Source of the DNA: Bactericera cockerelli
Lineage: Eukaryota > Arthropoda > Insecta > Hemiptera > Triozidae
DNA: 64,000 nucleotides
Direction: 5' to 3'
Assembly: GCA_024516035.1 (NCBI GenBank)
Contig: CM044957.1
Span: 17,691,224 to 17,755,223, forward strand
Positions 11,214-25,200 of this stretch are shown piece after piece. The stretch's first letter is position 1. The number at the start of each line of letters is the position of its first letter. The notes below the pieces were generated by a model. The model was given only the letters and a program-made list of their open reading frames with translations. It did not search any database and was not told where the DNA came from. The position numbers and the translations under genes were made by a program.

Positions 11214-14200
11214 CAAATGGTCCCTGGGGCACGTCTAATTAAGGCGGATTAAATTATGATACATCAGTTAAGACTTTAAAAACAAAGTTTGTTATTTATT
11301 ATATCCTTAAAAACGATGTTAGTCCAGTACCCGTGGCAAGTCCGCCATTTTAAATGAAAACAAGGGCCCCAGATCCTTGATGACCCTGTATTAGAATGTT
11401 TATGACGAGTGCTTGCACATTTAATACTGTACCTGGTTTCTTAGAAACCCTGAAATTAAACTAGGTAAAAATACAAGAATACACTTGCTATAGGATATAG
11501 GATATAGCCCTACATGGTCTTGCGTTCTGTCATTGACCCCTGCTTAATACCTATACTTTAATTATTAGCTAGTGAACTTAGTCCACTCTATCATTCAAAT
11601 TGTAGTATAAATCTAAGCGGACTTTCGTATTTTCGTAAATCTATAGAATATGCTTTTGAAGGTCTGAATATTTTCCTTTAAAAGATTGTATTGTAGATTT
11701 AGTACTTCAATTTCATAATATAGCATCTATTGAAAACACAGAAATTGATACGTAGGTTCTTTCCTACATCATGCTCCAAATTTCAAATTCATCTGTTTCA
11801 GTAAATTGTTGCTGCTTTGATAAAGTATCAATTGTTTAGGTAACCGGTAGAACACCGATCTAATCAATTTCTTGCCCAAAGAATTTAGCTGGCCATTCAG
11901 AAGGTTATCAGCTGTACATTGGGTCGATACCAGAAAGTTCTGTAATGGAGGAAGTTTTTTTCATCATAAATTAAATAAATTGGAAAAAAAAAAAAGAGGT
12001 GTGAAAGATTAATAAATATAATTTACCAATCCAACTCCAAACGAAAAAATAAGGTTAGAGAAAAGAAAAAAATGGTGTAGATAAATGTCAGAAATAAGGC
12101 CATGATAGTGATGTATCAGTAAGGAACACGCATAGGTCTTCAAGTTGCAACCCTGTGGCAGACAACCACTGTGTTTGTTTCTCTCTCAAATCCACCTGTA
12201 ATTCAAAAATGAGACTCGAGTATGGTCTCATCAATCCTCTTAATATAGCAACCAAAGCTAACCTTCTACCATCATTTTCCTTGAAAATTCAAAAAGGATG
12301 TTAAATAACTCCTTCTTCACTAACTTGGTAATCAGTTTGGACCCATGAAATCTTCTAAAATCTTTGATAGAAAACTTGCAAAGGATTTGAGGTACATTAC
12401 CCATTGAAATGAAACCCAACTTTCACTGACGCAACATACCATATATTCCTTTGGTTAAGTTGACAGTACATTTTTAACTGATTAGTAACGTGCCTAATAT
12501 TTAATAACTTTTGAACGTTAGTAAGTTTCCAATTATGAAAATCAGTCCAATCCTTCAATTAGATTCTGGTTGAGATTGTTTCTGGGCAAATTATTTCTCT
12601 TAGAGAACTTACCAAATTCCCCAACATTTATATTTTCAGTACACTTATTTAAGTGTACATTAATTAATAAGTTCTATATTTGGCTCTATTAATCTACAAT
12701 TAATGTTTTTTGGGGGTCAACAGTTGACTTCTAACTGTAAAAATTCCCTGGCTCAGTTACAGCAAGAGATGATGTATAAAGTGAAATTACCAGGACCACA
12801 AAATGCATCTATGCATAAAGTAACATTCTAAACATGTCAACCAATCCTATGAGCTTTAGCCAATTCTCTATATTAGATTGTACTAATAAACTTACTACAT
12901 AAAAAGAGAAAGATCAATGTCGAAATGCAATTGAACCCATCACATCCTATAATTTAATGGTGCAGCTGGTCTACCATCTACCCATATGTCAAGACATCAT
13001 TGTCTTCGTGTAAGTTAAAGCTAAATGTTTCATAGAATCTTGTAAGTTAGCTGTAAAATGGACATCGACTTGATGTAATTTAAAAGCGTTAATTTATCTT
13101 GTGTTATATTAACTGTTAATGAAACATACACTTGATGAAAAGTATAAGCTTCTGTCTAGAACTTGATTAACGTTAACCTGTTAGTCTTACAAATAACGTA
13201 GGTAAGTTAAGTTAATAATAGAACTTTATGTAAGTAAAGCTTTCATGTAAAGAACTTACTGTCTAACTTAACGGGATCTTTTTCCATAGAACTAAATATA
13301 CCGTTCATTGGGCTGTGAAACTGTTCAGGTTCCCTCGTTATCCGTAATTCATCAGAGTATAGAGTATAGTTCCGAAGATCCTAGCACACTATCTGGGAAC
13401 TAGGAGAATTAGTCTTAGTAGACCTAGATTTTTTGTTTGTCATCTTGTATCTTTCCTGTGAATGTTTGTTGGGTAACTATAAAATGAATGAATACTTGCA
13501 GGAATCTTCTGTGCCCCAGTTGGAAAAGGTCTGTTTATAATTATTTTTTATTGGGAACATAAAGCTCACAGAAAATGAGGTACAGAAATAATTTCATTTT
13601 CTTCTCAAGTTTTGAGAATTGTAAACTTAAGCTTAATAAAAACTATTTTTCCAATTTTAAAACTATTAAAATAAATGTCCATTTAGTTCATTTTACCGAA
13701 AAATGCTTATCTAAAAATATGAGTCCTAGAAATGTTAACAGTCTATTAGTATTTGCTCATTGTATAACAGATACCTAGCATCTATCTACATAACTGATTA
13801 GCTAGGAACATAAGGATTTATGTATTCTTAGGTTAATGGTTTATTATAAAATATAGGTTATAAAATTACCTCCAACGTCATTAGTAAACCTTGTTCGATA
13901 CAGACCTATCGTGCTACCTATGAATTAGTTCCATCTGATGAGAACAGACAATTTCCTTGTCAGTGTCGTAGCGAACCAAGGGTAGTGCACCTTTCTAGTC
14001 ACTCTGGATCGTCCTGCAAGTGTCGAGACTTCCTGAACGATCTAGTACCTTCTTCATGATATACAGTTACCAGGACTGCTACGTAAAGTCCTTATAGTAC
14101 CGATGTCTTAGGAAAGCAGGATTTTCCTGTTCAAATTTAAAGCTATGCAACAAACAAATTTACTTAGTTGTTAATGTTCATATTATAATAACAAGCAATT

Positions 14201-17200
14201 CATCAGGTGCTAGGTTTAAGAGCATACATAAAAATTTTTTAGAGCATTTTTGAATAATTTATTTTGAATTTAAACAAAATCAGTACATTACCAGTACTTA
14301 CATACCACAGAAATGTTACAGAAACCGAAATTTAGCAGAAAGAAAGACTGATGCAATATTGGATTTGGTAAATGCGATTACAATTTGTTTTTTCCAAAAC
14401 GACTTTTGAACATCTGCCCTAATTAATGAATTCACATCAAAGGCCCAGATAACATACTGCTGTACTATGCCATGGCAATGAAACCATCATTGAAATATTA
14501 TCTTGAACAGGAGCGCAAGTCATCTGAAATAAGTATAGTCATTAAGTTTAAGAAATATACCCAAGACGTAACCGTTTCTTGGGGTTTTTGAATCGTATAA
14601 TGCCTATTCATCATTAGTTTAATAACAGATAATAATAAATAATAGAACTAATATTAATCTACCTGATTATCAACATTTAACGATAGCTCTGTTTGTGTGC
14701 TAAGAGCAACCCTAGTTTGAGTTTAGACATTAATGCTTGCTGGCAGGTTCGAACGTCTATTTTTTGAAGCTTTCTTTCAATTCTGTGATTTCTAAAGTAA
14801 AATAAAAAAACCCGAAAGCTTATTATTGCTAAATCTAGTTCATCTAGCGGACTGAGTGACATTTTATATTCCATTAATATCTTAAATATAGGTAAATTTT
14901 AACTGAAAATTTAATATCGATCATTAACGAATTTTAAATGGCTGTGTGTTGCTAACCCTAAATAAGATGCTCCAGATGGATTTCCATGGAAATGTTGCTT
15001 ATCTAAAACAATGGGACGTAGAAACCTTTTTAGTTTCCTGTCTAATAATTTAATAAAAACAGTAAGAATGAGTATTTTTCTAAAGGCGTCAACTCCAAGC
15101 ACCGCAGAGTTTCATAGAGAAATAAGAAATTTAAAAGTTAAAAGAAACTGTAAGAGCTTGGCATTCCTCCTTCCTTGCCAATGACAAAGGTCCCCTAATG
15201 TCCTTGTACATTTCCATGCTCAGATCATATGATGAACCGGATAAGAACCTAATGTTCAGTACCTCTCAAATCATAGTCTTGGTTTTAAACAACCTAATGA
15301 GTAATAGGTTAAGAGATGGCGATGTGTTTTTTATTTCATAATTATTCTATACCCTGCCATTGATTATCTTTCGTCCGTTGCGACATCGGCTTCTACTGTT
15401 TTAGAGACATTAAGCAATAATGTAAAATTATATAAAAATTTATTTATGGCGATTGAAGTGCATTAGAGTTAAATTCATGAGCAATTACACGAAAGTATTA
15501 CAAATTATTTAATTTGGATGAAAACTTAATCTAATGTTAATATCGATGTCTTACGATCGCAGCAAAGATTCGGGAATCTAAATTCATTATCCTTGATCAA
15601 GCACTTACCTTCAAAAATCGAGTACTAGTTTTGTCCCCTCTCTTCACTTTATTTTGAGTGAATTATTGGTTTTTATACATAATAAAGCCCGTATGGTCAA
15701 TTGGTCGTCAGAATCATGACACGGTGATCTTTAAAAATGATCCGGTGTTGCCCTCTCAAATTTTCCTCATTTAAACATTGTCTCACAGTGTACAACCTTT
15801 GGCAATTATCTAACATGATTTTTTGGAATCATTCTTAATGTCCGCGATCATCAAGTTTCGGGTCGTTTAAAACTCTACCTAAATCCAATAAGTGCTAATT
15901 GGTTTTCGTTCTCGCAAAAGCTGGTTTTTGTAAAAGATTCCGGAGAGAAAATTTTCAGGTTCAGAAGCCAAAGCGCGTTTCTTCTGTCACGTGTTCCCTG
16001 AAACCAACCGATTCGCAGAACACCAAACACCTTCCTCTCCCTACCTAGGTGTCTTTCAAACCCCACCAATTGATAGGTTTTTACACTAGCTTTATTTAGA
16101 TCACTCGGAACAGGGGAGTTCATCCTGCCTCAACTGACGAAAATCTAGCTAAGAATACCTATACAAATGTACTATGCATGCACATGTGTGTTTTATGATC
16201 ACGTTTTTGATCGTGAAATGTAAATGTCACATTTGGCCGGGACCACCTACTTTGAGGCCACTGTGATTACCCTGGTCTATAAAAATAGAACTGACCCAAA
16301 TTAAGTGAGAATATCTAATGTTCAGAGAAGCTGGTTAATTAGACATTTTATTAATGATTTAACCCATTACCTAATTAGATCTAACAAGTACAATTCAATA
16401 CCGAACATACATAGGTATTCTAACGACTAAGATTCAAAAACCGGAGTATAATGGTCCAAACGATTAAGTTTTTCTAATTACTTTTAAGGCTAGAAAATAA
16501 AGTATCTGTAAAGACCAGCTCTATTCGCGTGCCCGATAAAACTTCGGCCGATGATAAGAACTTCGTAAACGCATGTAAACACCAAACCCTAGCTGGGGCA
16601 CGTTAAATGTGAGAGACGTTTTGTTTTACCTGCGAATCGGCGTAATACCCCTACTACAGTAGCCTTCAGTACCAAGGTACTTTTTTTATTTCTGTTTTCA
16701 TTAAGGATGCTTTCCATCAGTGGTCATGTCGCACCGCCCATGGTTAATGCTTAAAAAAAAGGAAATCGTCGTGTGTTTGCATTCAATAGAAAGAACCAAC
16801 CGCAATCGTTTATTACTAACGTTCTGAAACCAAACCTCCGACAGCAGTCCAAACTGATACAATACATTCACATAATAAAACATTTAAGTTAAGTCGATCT
16901 AAGCTCAAATTGAAATTGACTAAAATCATAGCTTGAGCATTTTGGCATAATGTTAACTTTAATTTGCTGGTTAGGCCTCGAAACTAGGGTAAGCGTTTTG
17001 TACCAAGGCTATGAGGACCCTCTTGTAGGTGGCATCCATCGAAGCGTGGATAATGTGCCACTTTGGCAATTAATCCTCCAACAACAACATATGTCTAGAA
17101 GTCATTTCAAATTCCCATAATCAAATTATTTTTGTATTTTTTTTTCTCAACAACGCATGAACATGATAATTCGTATTTTTCTGAATACACAATTTCCACA

Positions 17201-20200
17201 AAGGTCTATTCAAAATAATCTCATCTGAAAAGACTAATCAACTGAAAAGTATTTAGAACTACGGCCAGAGTTTAAAAGTCTTATATGAGATTGTAATATA
17301 TATTGTTTCCGACTGGTCCTTGAAAAAATAAATAGGCTTACTATGGAATACTCCCATAGTCGAATCTCTATATATTTCGTTGCCAGTAACGCAGACTGAA
17401 ATTGGTCTCTTTTTTTTAACCAGAGGAAATTGGCATCAAACACCAGGTAAGTTAATGTCTGTTGAGCCTGGCGAGAGGTTATTTAAGTCTAAAAACCACT
17501 ATCGTCAGAACTCTGTATAATATGGCCACTAATCAAGAACATTTGTGCATTACTTTCGAGGGTTAAAATGGTCTCTATTGACATTTTTTTTATTAATGTC
17601 TTGTTTCCATTATTTAATCGTAAAAAAATATTATTGAAATCTCAGACTCAGAAAACCATCATAATTTAACTCATGTTTAAAGCCTAATGAACCTATTTCA
17701 CCAGAAAATATGACAATCGATAATACAGTTTAATTAATAATTCATAGTAATCGCTTTATTAGGAGGACAAATACAATGTTATAGTAAAATATTTAAGAAA
17801 AAAACAATGACAAATAAATAATAAAAAAGAATAACACAAGACCTACCTAAAGGCGAATTATTCCTGAGCCTTTCCAACGAACAAAAAATTTACACTAACA
17901 TCAGTCGAAATCAAAGAATCCAAGAGTTACTAATTAGGAGTAAAAAGTACCATTCTCAGCTAAGTATCGAACCTTTCCTTAATAATAGTAACATGGTTCA
18001 TGTATGTACCATGTGGTAAAGAGGTTAAGGGTTGCCAAAAGCAGTGCTGTTTGGTCCTGCTATCGAATCTTTATTCCTCCTTTCAAAATGCAATTTTTTA
18101 AGCAGTTAATTCCTACCTTACCACCGTGCCCAATACTTCAGACATCTTATACTCATCCAGCCATGTCGCATGAGCCGAACAGGAAATCGGATTTGATAAC
18201 AGATGAGCATTGGGAACATAGAACTGGATGTAACCTTATGTATTTAACCACTGAGCCAAGGTCGAAACGGACATAAGAGATATTCTATCAGTGACCGAAT
18301 CTTTTTCTCACTTACTTTGGAAACCTTAAAGAAGGTAAAGTTGGACATTCCGTTAATGAGGAATTTCCAACAGGACAACTTAATGTGTAGGACAAAGATC
18401 TATTTCCAATTAAAAATTCCCCAAGTCCAATGACATAATTAAATCGAACTCAAACTAAACAGATACAGTGAACCACTGCAAAGAATGAGCACCTAAAAAG
18501 CGTAAATATCAGAATTGTGCAACAGGATTTTGCACCCATCCACAATTGGGCGTTTACGGGGAAAATGAATACAGTATCTTTTTAGGCAATCCACGTTCAG
18601 GAAAACGATCACAAAGTTTTTCCTAGACTGATTTATAGGGCATTGTTTCAATTCCAAACTGTGCAAACCAAATCCCCCAAATTCATGAGCTCCCTTTTTC
18701 CACAGTGTGGAATTAGAAAAGTAAGGTGCTCTGAAATCAAGTAAGAAGCGTGAAATGTATTCTGAGATCAAACTGAGTAGCAAGGAACCAATACACTTTC
18801 ATGACTATGTTACCAGTTCAACCGTTTACAAACCACAAGTTACGAAATAGCTCATGGTAAAAAATTACTCATCCCGAATAATTTACTGGTGGAAAGCTCT
18901 TTTAATTTGATTACAAGGAAGATTTTTAATATTCGTCAAATCTACCTTTTTGACAATTTGAACCCAAAAATTAAAAAAAAGGATGATCTGTCCAATCGCC
19001 ATGTTCTACGCTTAGTATTAAGGTTCAATTTTAGTCCGGATACCAATTACTATAATTTGCCAATAGAACCCCAAATCAAGATGAGTATGAAAATGTACTT
19101 TGCAAGTTTACTCAATCCGTTGGGGCATTTTTGATTCGATTTGCAATGACGTATATAGTAGATATTTTAATACAGTTTTTGTCATTGGTCTTGGAATAAT
19201 GCTGTTCAAAGCTTTCTGACTTGCTGGCGAGACCACCCACGTTCTTCTATCTGAAACTACAATCTGGTTAAAATTGTCTGGGTCGGAGTTTTTAGTGACG
19301 TTATAAATTTGCCAAGTGTTTAGTTTAGATAAAAGCTTCAAGTGTTGGTTTATTTGTTTAGAAAGCAAAGCTTTTTGTTGTTGCGCCCGTAAAAATTTTT
19401 ATTAATTGTAGAAATTTTGCCAAGCTCGCCTGGCCCAGTATTTACAAATTTTGTGTCTCATGTGAAACAAACTCCAAAGCGAAGCTTTCATTGATTTTTT
19501 TTGCCCTGTTTTCGGCAACTATTGTTGTAATGCGTCAATACTAGAAGAAAACGTTTAAGATTGTGTTCAATTAGAATGTTTTCATTTGCCTTCCAACTTT
19601 ATCGGAAAATGGTAAACTGAAGATGATTGTTTCAACGACTGAGGGAATAGCTCTTAGGCTACATTTTATGCCCTTCCAAATTTTGATAACATAAAATGAA
19701 AAAGTGGCCTTGTCGTATGTACTCAGAACTGAGATGAATAGTACAATCAAATACCTCTCAAACAAATTTATCCGTAGATTCTGGGTCCAATACTCAGTTG
19801 ATAAGACGCACTTGTGCATCAAGACGGAGTTCGCGATCGAAACAGCAGCCGACATGACAAGTTAGCCTAGAAGTTTGGGAATATAATACCAGACTTTTTT
19901 AATTCCTACCTGCAATGATTTCATGTTTAGTAGTCCTAGTCGTTCATGCAGAAGAAGCCCGATTATTAATCACACCAAAGTACAACTGTATTCAAATTGA
20001 TTTAGTAAACAAAAGGGAAAACTTTTGTGCTTTAAGAACCCAATGCCGCAGCCTCAATGCCAGTCTGTGCACACAAGGGGACCATAAGGGGAATGGCAAG
20101 CTGGTCCCGGTTCAACCCAGTGAGAGCCACCTTTCATGGCACACAAGAAGGTGAAACACCTTTCTGTGATATCGCCTGATAAACTTATGAACCGGGCAGA

Positions 20201-20264
20201 CGTCTTGGACTTTTGAACCGAAATGACCGAGTTTTTTTTCAACACAATAAGAAGCCTCAACTAA

Positions 20265-20420
20265 ACTCGTGATGCTGGCATCCGCCCAACCCGGGCGAGT
20301 AATGTGGCAAGTTTTGAGATCCAGGGGGGTAACTTTGCTGATCGCCGAGACCTTGTATAACCAGGGAAGCGGCTATTTTGCCAGACAGCATCCGCATGAG
20401 AATTTTTTTTAATCAAATAA
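20265..20420 (+). mobile_element. 5S-derived SINE (SINE D), degraded
   Basis: CGTGATGCTGGCATCCGCCC followed by AACCCGGGCGAGTAATGTG parallels the body of the copy at 4465-4520. The 5S-like head is not clear here. Confidence 0.45.
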
Positions 20421-22067
20421 AGTATAATACAATTCATGTTATTCCAACACATGGTTATCAACTTTCTTTGATTCATAATAACTATGTATGGACCTGGTAA
20501 GAGGCTACTTGGACATCTCGTACGGAACGCCATATGTATCACAATGAAAGATCTACCTCAACATTAGTTCATCCACCTGGATTCTAAGTCCTATCATTAG
20601 ACTTGAAAATTCACAACTAGAACTGCAATGTGAACTATAGGATTCCAAAACATGTACTGCGAGCTGCTAACAAAAGTCATAAAGGTTCTATTAAAATTAA
20701 ATCACCTTTATAGTCCACTTCATTACATTCAAAAAAATAGACTAGAAATTATTATTTAAATATCAGTGATACAAGCGGTTTTTAATATAACTCTAGTCCA
20801 CGAAACGAATTTGATAATAGGTTTAATATACATCTGTCTTACAAATATTGTTGTCATTATGGGTGTAATTTTACTAATATCCAGCAGACTCTTACTACCA
20901 ATCATTTCTTTTTGATTCTTATTATCCAATTAAGTGTAGAAAATCCGTAATTAACACTGAAAATTAAACAATCGAAAGTTTTACCTACACGAAAATTTAA
21001 CAAGCCTCCCGATGAGTAAGAAATAATGACATATGTCATTAATGAAATAGAAATATGACACTCAAAGAACTAGCAAAATAACCCTCATTCATGAATTAAG
21101 TAAACTGATATTAATTTTGTACCCATTGATACGTTTATTATTACAGAAAGATACAAAATACACTTCTTTATCATGCTATACTAATAATCGTGAGTCAACG
21201 AGTGTCCCAGCATACTGAACCAGCTCATTTTCCTCCAAATTAAACCTGACATTAAATACAGTTATTAAATAGTTCAAAATGACGTCGAATCATAGCAAGT
21301 TTCGCTGGACCATGGGTTGGTCCAACGTTGCAGGTTAAAATGCTTTAACCGTATTAAAAGAACATAAAATCAGCCTTGAATTACTACATTTGGCAAAAAC
21401 GATCACTTGAGAACATTGTAACATAAGGCCAATGGATTCATTGAGATGCTCAAATATATGATGAATTCAGTAATTATTATCCGTTTTGCTAATTATCTTC
21501 GCTAAATGTTGAATGTGACTTATCATGTTCTGAATAGTTGGTTGTTAGATGAAATGGTTCAAACATATCACTAGCAAGGAAAAGTTACAATTTGAACCAT
21601 CAGCGTGTCCTCGTGATGAGGTTTTGTAACTACCTAAGTGGTCCAAATAGCTCAATGTGAGGCGCCGAGTAGTTTTGTTAGCCACAGAATCGCGGGTCAT
21701 AAACCAAGCGGACAGACATATCCTCCAGTGGGGATTTTTAAACCACATAAAGCTAGTCTTCTGGCCAAAAAAAGCGGATTATCCAGCAAGCTATGTTTGG
21801 CCCTAAGAGGCATTGATACCCATTGAAATACAGTGGTAGAAGGTGAGTCATCTCACATGTAATTCCTCGTCAATGAGTCATCGTCCAGAGAACCCAAGTG
21901 AGACCTACACTTAAAACCTCTGTATACCGCAAGCAGCCTGGGTCACTTGGTTCCGAACTCCCTGGTCGAATTTTATGCTAAATGCGGGATGGTTAACCCT
22001 AAAAGGATATAATTTTATCTTTAAATTCAAATTTAAAAAAAAGAATATACATGGTGTCCGGTAGCTC

Positions 22068-22210
22068 AGTGAAGCGTGTCTGTACCCAGGTCGCGGGTTC
22101 GAAACCCGCCGGGACATTGTTCTCATTGGGATTTTTACCACTATAATCATCTAGCTTACTGCTGGAAATGGGACTATAGCTTTATCGACAAAACATTTAT
22201 GTGAATAATA
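22068..22210 (+). mobile_element. SINE C, tRNA-derived
   Basis: A-box-like GGTAGCTCAGTG at about 22077 and B-box GGTTCGAAACCCGCC at about 22096, followed by GGGATTTTTACC and GCTTACTGCTGGAAATGGGA. The same body recurs at 28527-28677 (-), 31110-31235 and 56520-56600. The head cannot fold as a full tRNA (anticodon arm damaged). Confidence 0.7.
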
Positions 22211-25200
22211 TTATTATTAATTAAAACGATATTTTAACTAACATTACATTCAAATCTGTTCCATGGTTAATTTTAAATCAGTACTTCAAGACTGATTAAA
22301 AACTATCTAATATAATTGAATAAAAAATCTAAACTTACTAATATTTGCTAAATCTTCTACATTAACGCAATAGACAATATATTCCAACGTCACATAAACT
22401 ATACGGTTGCCTCCACTTCTTCAATAATATAACATCGTACTTATTCTAGGTAAATAAAAATGGAATGAATAAATAATGTAGTTTTAATGACCTCATTTCC
22501 TTCGAATGCACAAGAAGCTGTTTCTTTAGACATTGCCGTACATATGCTGATAGTCACTTCCTCTCAACTTCCCGCTAGTATTATCATCAAGTATAAGTAA
22601 TGTGTAGTAATATTGACTAAATTCTTATGATAACGTCTTTCGTTTTAATATTACTACACCTACATATTTATTTAATTGATTAATAGGGAAAAACAAATGT
22701 CTAATCCCGTATTTTGGTATAGTCACTTTTTTGAAATTACTTAAGTAAAATCGATTTTGAGTTCTTAGGTCTACTTAGTTGCTACCGTACAGGATTATTC
22801 CTTGCCATACTCATAGCAAGTCCTGAGACATATCTTTTTCGTAATGTATAAACCATCTTAAATTCCAATCGACTCACCAGTGAAAATATCGATAAGTTTT
22901 TCAGAATTTTTCAATGTTGGACGTCTTGATCAGAGTGAAACCAACCAACCTATCCGGCCAATCCTTGGGTCACCTTCCTATATACTTCCTTGGCGAACGC
23001 AATATTATCATGGGAGTTTCCTCGTTCGTCGTTGTTTGCTCTTAATGTTAGTGAACCGCCACTTGTAATATTTTTCTGTTTACGAGGTATGGAAAGAGTC
23101 ATTGATTTAACAAGTAAGTAATTGAGAGTATTGGACCTTTCAGTGCACGTTTGAAATTTGTTAAAAGGATTGTAAAATTATTCAGCTTTTGGCACTATAT
23201 GGTACCAGATGCTTCACTAGACGCCACTCTCTATCAAGTTGACTATTTAATATTTCATCCAACTTATTGAAATATCTTGCCAGAGAGAATATCATTTTGG
23301 AAACTATTGTAAGTTTACAGTTTAGGACTTAATAAAATTCTTAAAATCAGAATCATTGTAAGTATCAACTTTTAAAATTTATTCAAAAGACTATTACGAA
23401 GTTAAACATAATTTGAAAATCAGGATTTGGTAAGAAATTCATGTAAAGCTGTAATTTAAATTTTTTTTTAAATCCCAAGTAAATTTACATCTAAAGACAA
23501 GAAATATCTGTTACATAATAATTTTTATAGAAGAAATTCCGAGTAGTCAAGCATAGTTTTGGCGCAATCTTAATTCCTATTCCTTGTCTTCAATGGTACA
23601 ATTAATGAAAGGGAGAGTCTATCTTTGTGCGTTGCATATACATTCTCGAGTGATTTTTTTTTGACACTAATGTCAAAATCATTAAGAAATATAAAAAAAG
23701 AAATATTTAGAATTCTTATAATTATTGTAATAATGATTTAAGCTGCGTATTGAATCTTTTCTTTAAGTTGCTGCATCATCTAAATACAAAGAAGTACATC
23801 CCAATTTTCAATAATATCATACATAGTTTTGATACTGAACTATAACCATCAGCCGTTGATGACAAGCATTTTAATCTAAAACAGTCCATTTATTATTGTC
23901 CATTAATTATTAAAGGTATTTCTTTTCAAACTGGTTAGTAGATGTCATTCCCAAAGATCTCACTTGACCTGGATTACCACTAGCATGTTCCACTTACCAC
24001 AATGAAAGTTTTAACGGAAAGTATTCCAAACAGAATATAAGCGATACTTACTCTTAAGCTGACACTCTGACGGCTTCTGCAACTGTGGCCCCTTTGAAGT
24101 GCACACCGCATCAAATGATCAGGTACATCAATATATTAAAAAATTACAAATTCTTGAAACATCTAAACTATGGGCAATGTGCTTTCTACATCTAAATAGA
24201 AGAAGAAACCCCCTACATTTAGCATTATGTCCAGTAAATGTTAATAATCCATTGGAATCTTTCGACTTATCGTTTTAATAGAGAAAAATTGATCAGATAT
24301 AATAATTATAATATTATATGTTACGCTGGGAATGCATTTTTCCACGAATGAGCTTCTTAAGGAGACTCCAACAATGAGCAAGATTATCTTCCGTTACATG
24401 CTTTTAGTAAGCAAGGGAGTGATCCATAATATTCAATGGCAATTTTTCTGCTAGTTATGCAGAATCACGCATTTCTGCCTTTCCTCCAACTTGCTCCAAA
24501 TACAACAATTTTAGGAGCTGTACCAAAGCTCACTGGTTAAAGGCCGGATTCTTATCGAGTTCTTCAGTAAGCTCGTCTAGTTTTTAGCCTCGCAACACCT
24601 TGTCCCTATTCTTGGGATTATTCCATAGAATACGTCAACTTTTGCTGCCTGCAATAACCGCATTAGTACAAATCTGTTAGTATAATTAGGCGGTTTATCT
24701 ATATTAACCCCCAACTGTGGATAACTGTACAATATTTTATGATGGAGTTGTACTTTGGTCTCAATGTATCCTCGACGTTAATCGGATCACTGTGAATTTC
24801 GCACACACTTTAATTTTTTTGAAGGCTTGTTGCTCTATGTCCATGAAGCTTAGCCCGTAGGCTTTGCCTAACTGCAATGCATTTCCTGAGCTTAAAGAAG
24901 TCATTAATGTTTCAATAAGACTTAGACATTAAAATAGAAACAAAGGTATTAGAAGGTTGTTAGTGGAACACTTGTACAGCCTGCGTCAGGTGTAGTAGGC
25001 CTTACGAAATTTATAAAGTCCGTACCTGAACATATTAAGTGGTTAGTAAACCATCATAGGACTTGCCTTTTCTATAATAGTACCATAAACCTTAAAACAA
25101 CAGACCTGCATGTAGGCTAGTCTGTTTCTGTTTAAAGTCTCTAGCGGACTTGGTTTGATTCTCTTTTTACTCCCCATGAATTAATTTTTAAAAACAGATC

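Noticed and set aside
22068..22115. tRNA gene
   Set aside because: Same reason: damaged anticodon arm and a conserved SINE body directly downstream.
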